From Gemmobacter aquarius (GTDB taxonomy: Bacteria; Pseudomonadota; Alphaproteobacteria; Rhodobacterales; Rhodobacteraceae): 64,000 bases of DNA. Position 1 is the stretch's first letter, and every line of letters begins with the position of its first letter. Shown here in pieces: positions 1-15,000 of the stretch. Below the pieces are notes generated by a model, which saw nothing but the letters and a program-made list of their open reading frames with translations, was not told where the DNA came from and did no database searches. The position numbers and the translations under genes were made by a program. The stretch covers positions 1 to 64,000 of the forward strand of contig NZ_CP028919.1 in assembly GCF_003060865.1 (NCBI RefSeq), read 5' to 3'.

Positions 1-3000
1 ATGGGGCTTCTGGTCGGGGCGTTCCATCCCAATCTGGTCTGGGCGCAGGCGGTCAATCTGGACCCCGGTTCCAACAACATTCTGATCGATGGCCGCACCA
101 AGACACAGATCGATACCCAAGGGTCCGTGACGCGGATCACGACGGGAACGGTTTCAGGCTCGGTCGGGTTCAACAGCTTTTCCGATTTCGAACAGGCGGC
201 AGGCACGCGGGTCGATCTTTATGTGCCTGATGGGGCAGGCAGCCTTGTCAACATCGTCCGCAACGGGGCGGTCGTCATCAATGGCGAGTTGAACGGGATC
301 AAGGATGGCGCGATCGGCGGCAATATCTTCTTTTCGTCGTCGAACGGCTTTATCGTGGGCCAGAACGGGCGGGTCAATGTCGGCACGCTGACGGTCAACA
401 CGCCGACGCAGGAATTCCTCGACCGTGTGGTGGGGGCTGATGGCACGCTAAACCAAGCGGTTGCCGACCAGTTGATGCGCGGGGAAATCCCGGTTTCGCA
501 GAACGGCGCGATCTCGATCATGGGGCAGGTCAACGCCAAGGGCGGGATCACGCTTCAGGGCCATACCGTGACCGTGAACGGCCGCACGGGCCCCGTAAGC
601 GGCGACGATCTTGGCCAGCGGACGCAGTTCGACGCCACGGTGAACAGCTCGGGTCTGGTCGAGGGCGGTGCGCTGGTGTCGCAGGGCGGACGCATCGCCA
701 TCGTCGCGACGGGCGGGTCGCGGATCGGCGGGCGCGTGGACGCTTCGAATACGACCGGCAAGGGCGGCGAGATTTCGGTCACGGGCGGCGATATCGCCAT
801 CGATGGCAGCGCCGAGCTGACGGCGAATGGCACCGAGGGCGGCGAGATCGTGGTCTTTGCCGGTGACGCGCTTGTGGTGCAGGATGGCGCGAGTTTCAGT
901 GCGGCGGGCGCGACAAGCGGCGGGTTCATCGAGCTGAGCGGCGCGTCGGTCAACCTTGGGGCCATCACGCTGAAGCTGGGTGGCGGCAGCGGCAAGGCGG
1001 GCAAGTTCCTGATCGATCCGGTCGATCTGGTCATCAACGCAGGCAGTTCGATTGCCAGCGGCGGGGCCGACATCACGGTACAGGCTACGGGGACGATCAC
1101 CGTCGGATCGGGTGGTGCGCTGGATTCGCGCCTGCTGACGGCGGGCGTCAGCACCGGCAATTCGGGCAAGATCACGGTCGAGGCGCCGTCGATCACCTTG
1201 GCAAACGGATCGCAGCTTCTTGCAGGCGTCACGGTCGGTTCGGGCTTTGCGGCGGGCGATGTGCTGCTGTCGGCGGTGGGAACATCGGGCACGGCGGCTA
1301 GCATCACGCTTGGCGGCGGCGCGGGGGCGGCCCCCGTCATCAGCGGGCGCAATGTCACGCTTTCGGCGACATCCTCGGTCAGCTTGGGCAGCCTGCTTGT
1401 GGGCTTGCCCGATGCCAGCGCCACCATCACCTCGACCGCGGCGGATATTACCGCGACAGGGGCATTCACGGCGGAAGCCAAGGCCGATGTGGTCGGCGGA
1501 TTGTCTTTGCTGCCTTTGGGCGTGCTGCTGTCGGAAGGGTCGGCAATCGTCGATATCAAGGGCGATACGCGGATTACGGCGCAATCTGTATCGTTGTCGG
1601 CGGATACGACCGTCACGTCGAATAACAAGACGCAATCGCTCGTTCCCACCGATAGCACTGCGGATGGCGCGGTTGCGGTGTCAACCATCACCAGCACCGC
1701 CATTGCCCGCGTGGGCGGCAATGCCGTGCTTGACGTGGCAGGTGTGACCGACATCACCGCCAAGAACAGCGTCACATCCGAGGCCGAGGCGATCCCCGTT
1801 TCCGCCGCATTCGGCGCGAGTGTCGGGGTAAGCATCGTGAACGCTGTCACCACGGCGGAATTGGCCGATGCTGCCGAGGTGACGACCGCGGATCTGACGC
1901 TGGACGCACAGACCGAAATCATCGTTAAGGTCAAGGCCGGTGCTGCGGCGGGCGGTGCGACCGAACCTTCGCCCGGCAGTCAGGCCGCAACCTTCCTGCA
2001 GGACGCGGCACTTGGCGGCATGGCATCGAGCGGTGGCACGCAGGTTTCGGTCGCGGGGGCGTTGGCGATTTCCAAGATCGATTCCGCTACTACGGCGCGG
2101 ATCGACACGTCGTCGCTGACAACCGTGAGCGATGCGCTTTCCGTGACAAGCGGCAGCGGTGTGTCGGCGGAACTGGTCGCTGACGGCTCGGCGGTCGAGT
2201 CGGCCATCGGCGTGGGCGTGGCGGTCGGGGTGAACATCGCCAAGGTGTCGAATCAAGCCCTGATCGACAGCGCGGTCGCGGCGGGCAGCGCCACGCTTGC
2301 CGCGCAATCTCGGGGCACCAACCTGTCGACCTCGGCCACTTCGGGTGCGGGGGCGCAGGATGTGGGGATTGCCGGATCTTTCGGCATCAACCTGCTTGAT
2401 ACCGCATCCAGTGCGGCCTTGGGTGGCGGTGCTGATGTGCAGATTTCGGCTGCAGGCGCGGTTGCACTGTCGGCCGAGAACGAGACGGAATCGACTGTCG
2501 AGGCGCTGCCATCCGAAGGTGGTGCGACCGGCGATACCGTGGGGATCGGTGCATCGCTTGCGTTGAACATTGTGGCCAACCGGACAGTGGCGGAACTGGC
2601 TGCGGGGTCCGCCTTGACCGGCGCTGGCGATGTGACGCTGGCGGCTTCTGCGACGCATGTGGCGGAAACCAAGGCCGAGGCGGGATCGGCGGGGGGGATT
2701 TCGATCACGCCGTCGCTTGCGTTGTCGATGGTTTCGAATGCCACCACGGCGCGGGTGGGGACCGGGTCTTTGGCGCTGACGCTGTCGGGCGATCTTGATG
2801 TGAGTGCCGCGCAGCATTCTACGATTACGACCGAAGCCTCGGGCGAGGCTGCTGGGTCTACGGCGGCGATCGGTGCTGCGATTGCCATTGCGCTGGTCGA
2901 TGACCGCACGACCGCGACCACGGCGCGCAATCTGGTTGCGGGCGGAGATGTCGGCTTTGCCGCAGCGGGCGCATCGCTTTCGACGCTGACCGCCAAGGCC

Positions 3001-6000
3001 AGTGCAGTGGGCGCTGCGGCTGCGGAAGAGGATGGCACGGCCAGCGATGGCAAGACGGTTGACGATTCGGTGGATTCGTCGCTGGCAGACGGGTCGACCA
3101 AGCAGAAATCGGCAGGCGTTGGCGACAGCAGCCAGCAAGCGGCGACCGACAGCACGGTGGACGACAAAGAGGGGCGTTCGGCCTCGACTTCCGAAGGCAA
3201 GGTTTCGGTGGCGGCGGCGGTCGGGGTTAATGTCCAGACCTCGCAGGTTACGGCGTTTGTGCCGGATGGCGTTACCGTCGATGCCGGTGGCACGCTGAAG
3301 ATCGCGGCTTCGAACAACACCGATGGCCAGATCGAGGCTACGGGCGATGCGGTCGGGCAAGAGGACGAGAACGGCGATTTGCCTCCGCCGTCGCAGGTCG
3401 GGATCGGGGCTGCGGTTGCGGTCAATCTGGTCAAGACCGGCAACACGGCGCGTCTGGGCGATGCGGTCCACACCGTTGGCGGGTTGGAGATTACGGCTGA
3501 CAAGCGCGATGTTGCGGCGCTGATGGCTGACCCGGCAAGCACCGACATGCGGAGCGATGTCTATGTGGCGCGCGCCAGTGCCGGTGCGGGTGGCAGCAAG
3601 ATCGGGATCGCCGGATCGCTGGCGCTGAATTTGGTCGATACGGAGTCGCGTGCGACCATTTCGGGCGCGGCCACGGTCAACCTGACGGGCGGTGGCGACA
3701 TCGCGCTGACGGCCGACAACCGCACGGATGCCACGGCCGAGGCTTTGCCGGTGGGCGATGGCGCTTCGGGCGGGGACGTCGGGATCGGCGCATCGGTTGC
3801 GCTGAACATACTTGCCAACCGTTCGGTTGCGGAAATCTCGGACGGGGCCGTGATCAACGCGGCAGGCGACGTGTCGCTGACCGCCAGCGCCACCTATGCC
3901 GCCACCACGAAGGCCGAGGCGGGATCGGCGGGCGGGATTTCGATCACGCCGTCGCTGGGGCTTTCGCTGATCGCCAATGCCACGACGGCGCGGGTTGGCA
4001 CGGGCGGATTGCTTGACGTAAGCGGGGACATTACGGTCGCCGCCACGCAAGAGGCCACGACCACGACCGAGGCAGGCAGTGCCGCCAGCGGATCTACGGC
4101 GGCCATAGGCGCTTCGCTTGCGCTTGCCCTTATCGATGATCGCGTGATCGCGACCACGGCCCGCAGCATGGATGCGGGGGGTGATATCGCCTTTACCGCG
4201 TCGGGTGTGTCATCTTCGACCCTGACCTCGACCGCCAGCGCGGCGGGGGCCAAATCGGGTGACGAGGCCGATGCGGGCGGCGAGGAAGGCAGCACCGACG
4301 AGGCGGCCGACAAGGAATTCCAGTCAGGGGCGACGCGCCAAGGCACGTCTGGCGTGGGCAGCGCCGAACAGAAAAGCAGCACGTCGGCGAAGGCGTCGGA
4401 CAGCAGCGGGCGGTCGGCTTCATCTTCGGAGGGCAAGGTATCGCTGGCCGCCGCTGCCGCGATCAACGTGCAAAGCCATGTCGTCACGGCGGTCGTTCCC
4501 GATGCGGTTACCATGACGGCGGGCGGCAGCCTGAGCCTTTTGGCGCTTGCGACCACCGGGGCGGAAGCCGCAGCCGACGGGCAGGCGGTAAAAAGTGAAG
4601 ATGGCGCCCAATCGCAGGTGGGGATCGGTGTGGCCGTTGCGGTCAACGCCGTGACCGAAACCGCAACCGCCCGCTTGGGGGCGGGGGCAACGGGCCATGC
4701 GGTCAACGGCCTGTCGGTCACGGTCGCGCAGGCAGACGGGGCCGATGTGTTTTCAGCCTCGGCCATTTCGGGCGCGGGCGGATCGAGCGTGGGGATCGCC
4801 GGATCGGTCGCGCTGAACCTTTTGACGCTGGATGGATCGGCGTTGGTTGCGGGCAATGTGAACGCTGGAAGCGGTGCAGTGGTGATTTCCGCCGAAAGCG
4901 AGGTTGAAGCGACCGCGTCTTCTGCCCCGTCGGAAAGCGGCGCTGTTGGTGGCAGCGCGGGGGTTGGTGCATCCTTTGCGATGAACCTTGTGAACCTGAC
5001 CACCGTGGCGCGGCTTGAGGACGGCGTGGGCCTGACCGGCGGCAGTAAGTTGAGCGTTGGTGCGGATTCTAAACTGACGACCGAGACCGAGGCCAAGGCC
5101 GGTGCGGCAGGCGGGGTTGCAATCGACGCTTCGGTTGCGCTGACGCTGCTTGACCATCGCACCGAAGCCCGCGTGGGCACCGGGGCGGCGCTGTCGATGG
5201 GGGCGGGTGCTGTCACGATCAGCGCCAGCAGCGAGGGCACGCACAAGGCCACGTCCGAGGGCGAAACCAAGGGCAGCAATGTCGCGGTGGGGGCGTCGGC
5301 CGCCGTCATCCTAGGGGATGGGGCGCAGAACGGGGCGTTGAAGGATACGTCCGTTACCTCGGCCACGCTTGCCCGCGGTATCGACGCGGCGGGGTCGCTG
5401 TCGATCGAGGCCACGGCAAGCAACACCTATGACGCCAATGCGACCGCTACGGCGGGTGGCGGCAAAGAGGAGAAGAATAACAGCACTACGGGCAAGACCT
5501 CGTCTTCGGCCGATACGCTGGACAAGACCAAGGACAGCCAGAAGGACCAGAACGGCGGATCGGGCGGCGCCAAGGTCACGGTTGCGGCGGCTGTCGGGGT
5601 TGCAGGCGCGCAGGATGTGGTCACCGCCCGGATGGAGGGTGTGACGGTCAATCTGGCGGGCGATCTGGAGGTTGCGGCGGAAAGCACCATCGGTATTGCC
5701 GTGTCGGGCATCGGGGCGGCGAGCAACCCCAACAGCCGTGTCGGCGTGGGCGTGGGCGTTGGCCTTGCCATTCTGAACACCACGACGAGCGCCACCATCG
5801 GTGACGGTGCTAACATCACTGCAGGGGCGGTGACTGTTGCTGCAACGTCGGAAGAAAATACAGGCGACTACAAGTCGAAGATCGCGGCTATCGGGGCTGC
5901 AGGGGCGACCGGCAGCAGCGTGGCCGTGGCGGGGGCGCTGGCCGTTGCGATTTCGACCGGACAGGCCGAAGCGCGGCTTGGCGATGATGTGACCATCACC

Positions 6001-9000
6001 GGCAGCGATGCGGTCGAGGTCACGCTGGATAACACCAGCCAGTTGTCGGCCAAGGCATTTGCCGCCTCGGGGTCGAGCAGCGGTGTGGCTGTGGGTGCAT
6101 CGATCGCCGTGGTCTATTCGGAAAAGGACTATGACGCGACCATTGGTGCGGATGCCGACATAACCGCGACTTCGGTCAAGGTTCAGGCGACCAACCACCG
6201 GATCGAGGGTGCGCCGGATTTCGACATTACTTCGCTGTCGAAGGTCCGCGATTTTTCGGCGGCGCTGACGGCTGTCGGCAATGCAAAGCTGCTCGGGGAT
6301 TCCAACTATTACGTCGAGGCGATCGGCGGCGCGGGCGGCAATGGCGTGGCGCTGCAAGGGTCGTTCGCGGTCATGGTGTTCAAGGACGACATGACGGCGG
6401 CGGTTGGCCCCGACAGCAAGATCGACGTTGGCACCGGCAGCGTGACGCTGGGGGCGGATTCCGATTATCTGGCCAAGGCGCTGTCTGGCGCTTTGGCGGC
6501 GAGCCTGTCGAGCGCGGGCGTGGGTGTGTCGAGCACCGTCATCGTCAGTGAAGGCGATACGCTGAGCCTGCTGGATAGCGGTGTTATGGTCGATGCGGGC
6601 AGTTTCACCAATTCGGCCTCGGCGGTGCAGGACATCCGCAGCTATGCGGCATCGGTGGCCGCAGGATCGACTGCGGGCGCATCGGGCGTGGCGGGGGTCA
6701 TCACGTCAGACAACAGCGTGCAGGCGTTGATCGCCAAAGGCGCGCGGGTCACGCTGGCAGGGCCGGGAACGGCGGCGTTGACGGCTGACAACGACTTCAA
6801 GGTCTTTGGCCTTGCCGCAGGTGCCGGTGCCGGTGGAACCGCCGGTGTCGGGGCGGCGGTGACGGTGGTCACGGTCAAGAACGTGACACGCGCAGCGCTT
6901 GGTGACGGCACATCGGCTGCGGATCGGGCCGAGTTGAACACGGCGGGCGCGGTCAACATCGGTGCGGATGCGACCGAGGATATCACGCTACTGGCCGCCG
7001 CGGGCGGGGCTGCGGGAACGGCGGGAGTCGGCGCTGGCGCTGGCATTTTGGTGTTCGACACCACGACCGAGGCATTGGTGGGCACATTCGCCCGCGTGGG
7101 GCAGAGCGACCTTTCGGGCAGCCTGACGGTCAGCGCCAGCGACGAAAGCGACATTCTGGTGATCTCGGGCGCATTGGGCGGTGGCGGCACGGTCGGGGCG
7201 GGGGCGGGCGTCGGGGTCGGGGTGATCGACAAGGCGACCAAGGCCGAAATCGGGGACAATGCGGTTGTCGATATCGGCAACGTTGTTGTGGATGCGGCCA
7301 GCCGCGAGACGATTGACAGCATCACCGCAGGCATCGGTGTGGGCGGCACGGCGGGGCTTGCCGGAGCGGTCACCGTTCTGTCGGCCTCACCCATCACCAC
7401 CGCGCGGATCGGGGCGGATGCCCGTGTCGTGGCCGATGGCAACGTGGCGGTCACCGCGACGGATACCTTGCAGCTTGATATGGTCGATGGCGCCTTTGCG
7501 GCGGGCACGGTTGGTGTGGGGGCTTCGGTCGGGGTCACGCTGATCGGGGCGCAGACGCTTGCGCGGATCGACGACCGCGCCACGGTGACGGCACGGGGCA
7601 ACGGCGGGTCGCAAGATTATGTGACGGGCTTTACGCCGGTGCTGTCTGCTTATGGCAGCGACAGCGATTTCCAGGCGGCAAGGTTCGATGCTGCTGCGGA
7701 TGACAAGCTGACCGATCCGGATGCGGCGCAGGCCCGCACCGACGGCTTGGCGCTACTGAGCCAGCAGCGCGATGCGACCGAGGTTGTTGCCAGCGGCAAG
7801 GGCGTGATCGTGAACGCGGCGGGATCGGTTGCGACCCGTGGGCTTTCGGTGGGAGGCTCGGCGGGGGCGGGGGCGGTTTCCATCTCGGCCAATGTTCCGG
7901 TGATTACCACGCAGACGAAGGCCGAGATCGGCCAGAGTGCCACGATCAACACCGTGGCCGGAGCGGCGAGCACCGCACAGGACGTGATCGTTGCCGCGGC
8001 AAGCGACACCTATGCGCTTGGCTTTTCGGGTGCAGTCGCAGCCGGCGGTGTGGCGGGTGGCGCGGGGCTTGGGGTGATGATCCTCGATGCCACGACTTCG
8101 GCCACGACGGGGGCGGGCAGCACGCTGCGCGCCAATGGCAATATCGGTGTTACGGCGCGGGCGACCGGCGACATGGTCGGTGTCGCGGCGGCGGGTGCGG
8201 TGGGCACGGTCGGCGTGGCGGGCGGCGTGTCGGTCATGGTGCTGAAGGGCCGGACCACGGCCGAGCTGGCGGGCGACGCGGTGGCGCAGGGTAATGTCGA
8301 CGTGATTGCCGATGATCGCACCCGCACTGCCGTGCTTGCGGGCGCGCTTGCGGGCGGCTTTGTCGGCGTGGGGGCGGCGGTCAATGTGGTGTCGCTGGAC
8401 AAGGCGACCACGGCGCGCATCGCCACGGGATCGGCGGTTACGGCGCTTGGGCTGCGGAACGCGCATTCCGTGTTTACCGGAACCGATTTCAATGCGGTGT
8501 CGTCAACGGCGCGCGGTGTCAACGTGCAGGCCGTTTCGGGGCAGAAGGGTTTTACCCTGACCGCAGCCGGATCGGCGGGAGGCGCGGTTGGCGCGTCGGG
8601 CGTGATTTCGCTTTACCTGATGAATGTGGCAACGGCGGCGACCATTGCGGATACTGCGTCGATTAACACCGCTGGCGGCAATGCCGGTGCCAATGCGGCG
8701 CAGGATGTCTATGTCGTGGCGCGGGACGATACGGCGACATCCTCGGCTTCGGGCGGGGTTGCGGCCGGAGTTCTGGGCGGGCTTGCCGGTGTCGTGGATG
8801 TGGGCGTGTTCAAGAACAGCACCACGGCCAGCATCGGCAACGGCGTGACGCTGAACGCGCGGCGCGACCTTCAGGTTGCGGGATTGTCGCAGCGTGCGGG
8901 CGAAGCCTATGTGCTGGGCGCGGGCGGCGGTTTTGTCGGGCTTGCGGCGGGGATCGCGGTTTACAGCTATGGCGATGGCGTCACACCGGGAGGCGATGCC

Positions 9001-12000
9001 GACCGGAACCTTGCCGATTCAAGCCAAGGCGGGGCGGTTTCGATTTCCAGCCTGACCAGCACGGCACAGAGTCAGGCGAGTGACGGAACGGTCAATAACC
9101 AGCTTGCAGCCTCGGACCGGTCGGAAATCAGGACGGTCAGCGCCGATGTCCAGGCCAAGCGGGCCAGCATCGACGTGGCTTCGGCTGTCGCGCCGTCGCT
9201 GCCGGCAGGCACCTCGGCCAATATCGGCAATGGCACGATCACGGTCGGCGGCGCTGTCGGTGTCGCCAGTTCGGATGACCTGACGGTCAGCCTGACGACG
9301 GGGGCTGTCGGCGGCGGTGTGCTGGCAGGCGGCGCGGGGATCTCGGTGCTGGCGGTCGATACCGGCAGTACGGCGCAGATCAACGGAACGGGCAGCATTA
9401 CGGCGGGGTCGGTCGCAGTTGCGGCCCGCACCGACCATGATTTGCAAAGCACCAGTGCAGCCGGGGCTGCAGGTACCTTCGTCGGCCTTAGCGCCACGGT
9501 CGGTGTGATCAATGATCGGTCGCGGACCGTTGCCCTGTTGCAGGGCAAGACCGTTACCACCGGAGGCGCTGTCAGCGTCACCAGCACGGCGCTGCGGAGC
9601 GTCGAGGTGTTTTCGGGCGGCGTGTCCTTTGCCGGTGTGGCTGCGGTCGGTGCAGCTGTCGCCAAGGCCGAAATCGGGGGAACGGTCAGTGCCACGGTCC
9701 ACAATGCCAATATCGCAAGCGGGGGCGCAAGGGCGCAAAGCCTGACCGTCTCGGCCAGCGCAACCGATACGGCCGATGCCGAGACCATCGCCGCGGGCGG
9801 CGGGGTCGGGGCGTCGATCCAAGGGTCGGTTGCCTTGGCCAATATCGCGCCGATCGTGCGGTCGGTGATCGATGCAGGGCAGGCCTTTGTCAGCGGCGTG
9901 GTTTCGGTTACGGCAAACTTTACCGGCGCTGCCACATCCGAGGCAACGGGCATTGCAGGGGCAGGCGGTCTGGCTGTCGCTGCATCGGAAGCCGACAGTT
10001 CACTGGGGGCCACCCTTTTGGCCACGATCACCGGCACGGCCGTGATCGACGCGCAGCAACTGGATGTGATCGCTACGGCCATCGTCAACAACCTGCGCGC
10101 CAAGGCATCCGGATCATCGGGCGCCTTGGTCGGGGTAAATGCCACCAGTGCTTCGGCACGGAACACGAACCGCACCGAGGCGGTGCTTTCGGCGGGATCG
10201 GTCACGGTGACCGGCGATGCCGGGATCGAGGCCAACTCGTCGGGTGAAGCCCGCGCCGAGGCTTCGGGTCTGGCGGTCGGTATCGTGGCTGCGGGCTTCA
10301 ACGTAGCCTCGGCGACGACGAGTGCGACGACTGCGGCCAGCGCAGGGGCGACTGCGGGCATTGCGGCTGGCAACCTGTCGGTCCGCGGTGTTGGGGATGC
10401 CACAAACACCGCCATTACCGTCGCAGGCAGCGGTGGCCTTATTGCAGGTTCGGCGGCGACGGCAAAGACGGCGTCTACCGCCACCACCTCGGCCACGCTG
10501 ACCGGAACGGTCACCGTGGGTGATCTGGTCACTGTAGCGGCCGAGCAGGACACGCGTTTCAACGGGTCGGTCGACACGACGCAGGCGTCATTGGTCGGGG
10601 CAAGTGGCGCGACGCTGCGCCATGACGTGACGAGCACGGTGAATGCGGTGATCGGCACCACCTCGTTGACCGCGAAGAACCTGACCTTGTCGGCACGCAA
10701 CCAGACCGACAATGATTTCCTGCCCGGCAATGGCAACAATGTGCGCTCGATTTCGGGTGGCTTGGCCAATCTTCCCTCGGCGGGGGCCACGATCAACGTC
10801 ACGCATAACACCACCGCACGGGTGAACGATGCCGCCGTGATCCGGCTTGCGCGGCCGGGTGTCGGGGCTTCGGCCTTTGTGCAGGAAGCCTATAACCGTG
10901 TCGGCGCGCATCAGATCGTGTCGCTTGACAGTGGCGGGGCGATTGCCACCGCCGATGCCGTGATCAACATGGACGTGACCGCCAATGCCAGCGCGATTGT
11001 CGGCGCAGGGGCCAAGGTCGATGTCGATTACGGCGATATCCGCATTGCCGCCTGGGGCGAGGCCGACATCGACCTGCGGGGCAATGCCACGACCTATGGC
11101 CTTGCGGGTGCGCCTTCGGGCGATGTGACGATCGACTATATCGGCAACAACAGCGTCACCCTGGGCAACAACGCGCGGATCGAGGCGACCGATGGCGATA
11201 CGCCGACAGACGGCACCGCGCCGCGCTATGCCACGATCACGATTGGCGCCGGATCCGGGCCTTTGGGCGAGACGGCTGATCTGAATTTCAACGCAACGCT
11301 CGATCTGTTCAACAAGACCGCGATCCCGATCTTTGCGACGCCCGACCCGCGTGTGACGGTAGCAAACTCTGCCAATGTTATCATGGGAACTACCGCAACC
11401 CCGGCAGTCGCAGGCGACCCGCGCGGCATCCGCGCGGCGGGCGACATCCGCATTTCCGCGACCCGTGGCAACATCACCGCCACTGCGGTCGGCACCGGAA
11501 AGGACATTTACCGCGAGGGGCTTGCCAAGCTTGCTTCGGCCGTGTCGAACGCCTTTGGCGGCGGCGACGTGACCTTTGACTATCATGGTGGCTCGACCCA
11601 AACCGATGGAGGGACGGCGCGCGCGCAGATCAACGGGCTTGTCGAAACCGGCATCCAGCGCAACAAGACGCTGATACTGGACGCCTGCACCACAAGTGCG
11701 GGCTGTGTGTCTGCGACCGGAAATATCGAATATGTGCTGTCTGGCCCCTTTGCCGTTGGCACCGACATTCTGGACCGTGTGGCCGAGTTGACAAGACTGA
11801 TCAGCGACTACGATTCAGACCCTGTTGCCAAGGCCGCATACCAGAACGAGTTGAAATTCCTGCAAAACAAGCTTGTCGGGCTGGGCCTTGCCACGTTCGA
11901 CAGTGGCGGCAACTTTGTCGCCGGCAGCTTTGTCGGCCCGTCGCCCAAGGCGGCGCTGCTGGCCGAGATTGCCGAAATCTCGCGCAATATCGACACGCTG

Positions 12001-15000
12001 GCGGTGCAGTTCCGCAGTGCGGTTGCCGCAAACATCGTGGGCAGCCTGAGCGATGTGGCCACTACGCTTGCCGGAATTTACACCAACCCGACTTTCGGGT
12101 TGCAAGCCTCGTTCAACACTGCGGACACTGCTATCAGGCAGTTGGCCAATTTCGGCGCAAGCGCATCTTACGCGACGACACTGACCGGTATCGGGACGAC
12201 GCTGTCGCAAGGCGTGACGGCGGTACAATCGGTCATTACAAACATTGGCTCGCTGATAAGCGAAAGCGACGCCAACCAGACCCTTGTCGACACCATCGTG
12301 ACGGCGCAGGCCGCCCTGCGCGCTGCGATTGTCGCCGGAAATACTTCGGCTGCGACGACGCAGAATGGCGTCATCGCTACGGCGCAGGCATCGTTGTCCA
12401 CCAATCTTTCGCAGATTGCGAGCCTTGCAACCACGATCCTTGGGGACATCGACATCGCGCAAGCCCGTGCCACATCGGTGCGCGACGGTCTGAACACGCT
12501 GATCGACACGACCATTCCATCCACCCCCGTCACCGGCACCGATCCTGAAAAGGCCATCGCCACCCAGAAGAATGCCGATGATGCGGCTATCAAGACGGCC
12601 TTGCGCGCGGCGGCCACCGGCGGAAATCCGGCCACGGCCGGTGCACTGACCAAGATTGGCAACAGCAAGACCAGCCTCGATACTCTCGCGATCAATCTTG
12701 AAAGCTCGATCGGGACGGTGCAAAGCGCCACCGCGACACTGCGCGCCAATACCGGCGTCACGGCGGGCACGCTGGGGGGCAGCAACTCGCTGACCCAGTT
12801 CATCGGACTTGGGAATGGCTATTCCCAGACCTTTGCAACGAAAACCCAAGCGGCGGCTGTCGCGTCGAACACGGCCAACGCGCCGCTCGCTTACCGGATC
12901 GACATTGCCGATACGGCCACGCGGCTTGGCAATATCTTCGTCACTGCCGATCAATTGCAAACGAGCGGGACCGGTTCGTTGCTCGCACCGGGCAGTGCGA
13001 AGATCCTGATCACCAACAACACGGCAAACACGCTGAATATCGGCAATCTGATCGTCCCCGATTATGACGCGGGCAACGTGCGGTTCAACGGCGTGCTGGT
13101 CTATGGTGCGGACAATATCACCACGCTGAATGCCGGGGGTGTGGCGTCGGGCTTCGGGTCTGACAAGATCGAAACCTCGCTTACGTCGAGCCGTGGCGAA
13201 GTGACCATCCTGTCGACCTATTCGCCGGAATCCATCGCCAATGCGGCAGATCGCAAGGTCGCGCCCGACATCATCTTGAAAACCGGATCGCTGATCGAAA
13301 ACCTGCGCGGCGCGGTGCGGATCGAATCTGCTGCCGGAAACGTCTATACCCAAGGCCGCATCAACGCGGGGTCGGTCAGCATTCTGGTGAAGAACGGCGA
13401 TTACGTTGCAAGTTATGTCAACGGGTTCAACCATATCGGCGGTGATCCGGCGAGCTTTAGCATCAAGACGTCGACCACCGAGGGCGGAGCGGGCATTACC
13501 GCGAACGGAGCGGTTTCGATCGCGGCGCGCTATCTGAACATCAACTCGACCATCCAGTCGGGCATTGCCAACTGGAACCTGACGTTGAACGGCACGCCCA
13601 CGCTGACGGCAAGCGCCGCCGCCATCGGTCTGGCGCAAAGCACCATCGACACCGCGCTGGCGGCCAACCCGACCCTTGCCACGATCAACGTGGTGAACAC
13701 GGCGGGCCAGACCGTGACCATCAGCCGTGCCCCGCTTGGATTTGATGCGGCGGCGCTGAAGACGGCGGTGGACACATACAAGGCGGCTGTGCTGATAGAC
13801 GCCAATACCAATCCGGTCGTCACGCTCAACGTCTTTGGCACTCCGACGCTGGTCAACATCAAAGATTACCTGTCACCGCAGGTGGCCTATACGCTGCAAT
13901 TCACCAAGGCCGCGGCCGAGGCCTATGTGGCAGCTACGCCCAGCAGCGATGGTCTATTTTCGGTGGTCAAGGCGGCGGCGGCTGACAATATCGGCGCGTC
14001 ATACGATGCCAAAGCACAGCAGTTCGTGGTCGACGGCACCTCGGTGAAAGGCGGGTTCATCCAGCTTTTCGGTCAGATCATGAACACCACCTCGTCCACC
14101 TCGGTCGCCAAGCTGAACGTGCTTGACGGTTTTGGCACCATAAACATCACCAACTCGTCCAACATCGCCGTCGTGCTGCGTAACCTGAGCACGGGCGAAG
14201 ATGCGACCGGCACGCTGCGCGGTGTCGCGGGGCGGATCGAGATGACCGATGTGACGGGCGTCAACGCGACCTCGCCGTCAAACCCGGTGGTGTCGATCCG
14301 CAAGACGGTGTTCACGCGCGATTATGTGCCGGGCGATGCGACCGGCACGGTGAAGATCTCGACCCAGACCGGAACGATCGACAATGCGACCGGAAATCTG
14401 ATCTTGGGCGCGGCTGTCGTGACCGATGGCGCGGACCGGACAACGACCTACACGCCTTCGGGCACGCAGCGCTACGTCTGGACCACGGGTGGTGAATTCC
14501 GCAACACGGTGAACTACGCGCAGACCGACACGCAGGTTTTCGGGACATCGGCGTTCACGATCGACTCTATCACGACGGCCACTCAACAGGGCGCTCCCGT
14601 TTTGCTGACAACCTATCGTCTGGCGGATGGCACCTATGTCACCACGGACAGCACCCTGACCGGCGGGCGGCTGACACAAGTGAACGGGGCCTATTTCAAC
14701 GACCCGCTTTCTGTCGCAGCCAACACCTCGAACGCCTCGCTTGACGCGACGCAGCTTGCTTCAGGCAACAGCAGCACGTTCGACAATGACTTTGTGAAGA
14801 CCGGCGAAAGCGGGCGTGACTGCAACTGGTGGACGCTGTGCATCGTGTCGGACATCACGACCTATTTCCGGCTGACGCAGGACTACACGACCATCACGAC
14901 CAATTCGCTGAAAGCGAATTACCCCATCGGCGTAAACTTCATCGGCAGCAACACCGGTGCGATCAACGTGACTTCGGCGAATTCCGATGTCGTGCTGACA

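Noticed and set aside
448..4050. Long open frames on the minus strand (395, 459 and 789 codons) and similar ones up to 19452
   Set aside because: They are antisense shadows of the GC-rich, repetitive tpsA gene. Their translations are Arg/Pro/Ala-rich without domains, and the plus-strand frame is continuous.
2362..5940. Transposon or phage origin for the repeats in tpsA
   Set aside because: The repeats are in frame, protein-coding and have no terminal inverted repeats or target duplications; internal gene duplication explains them.
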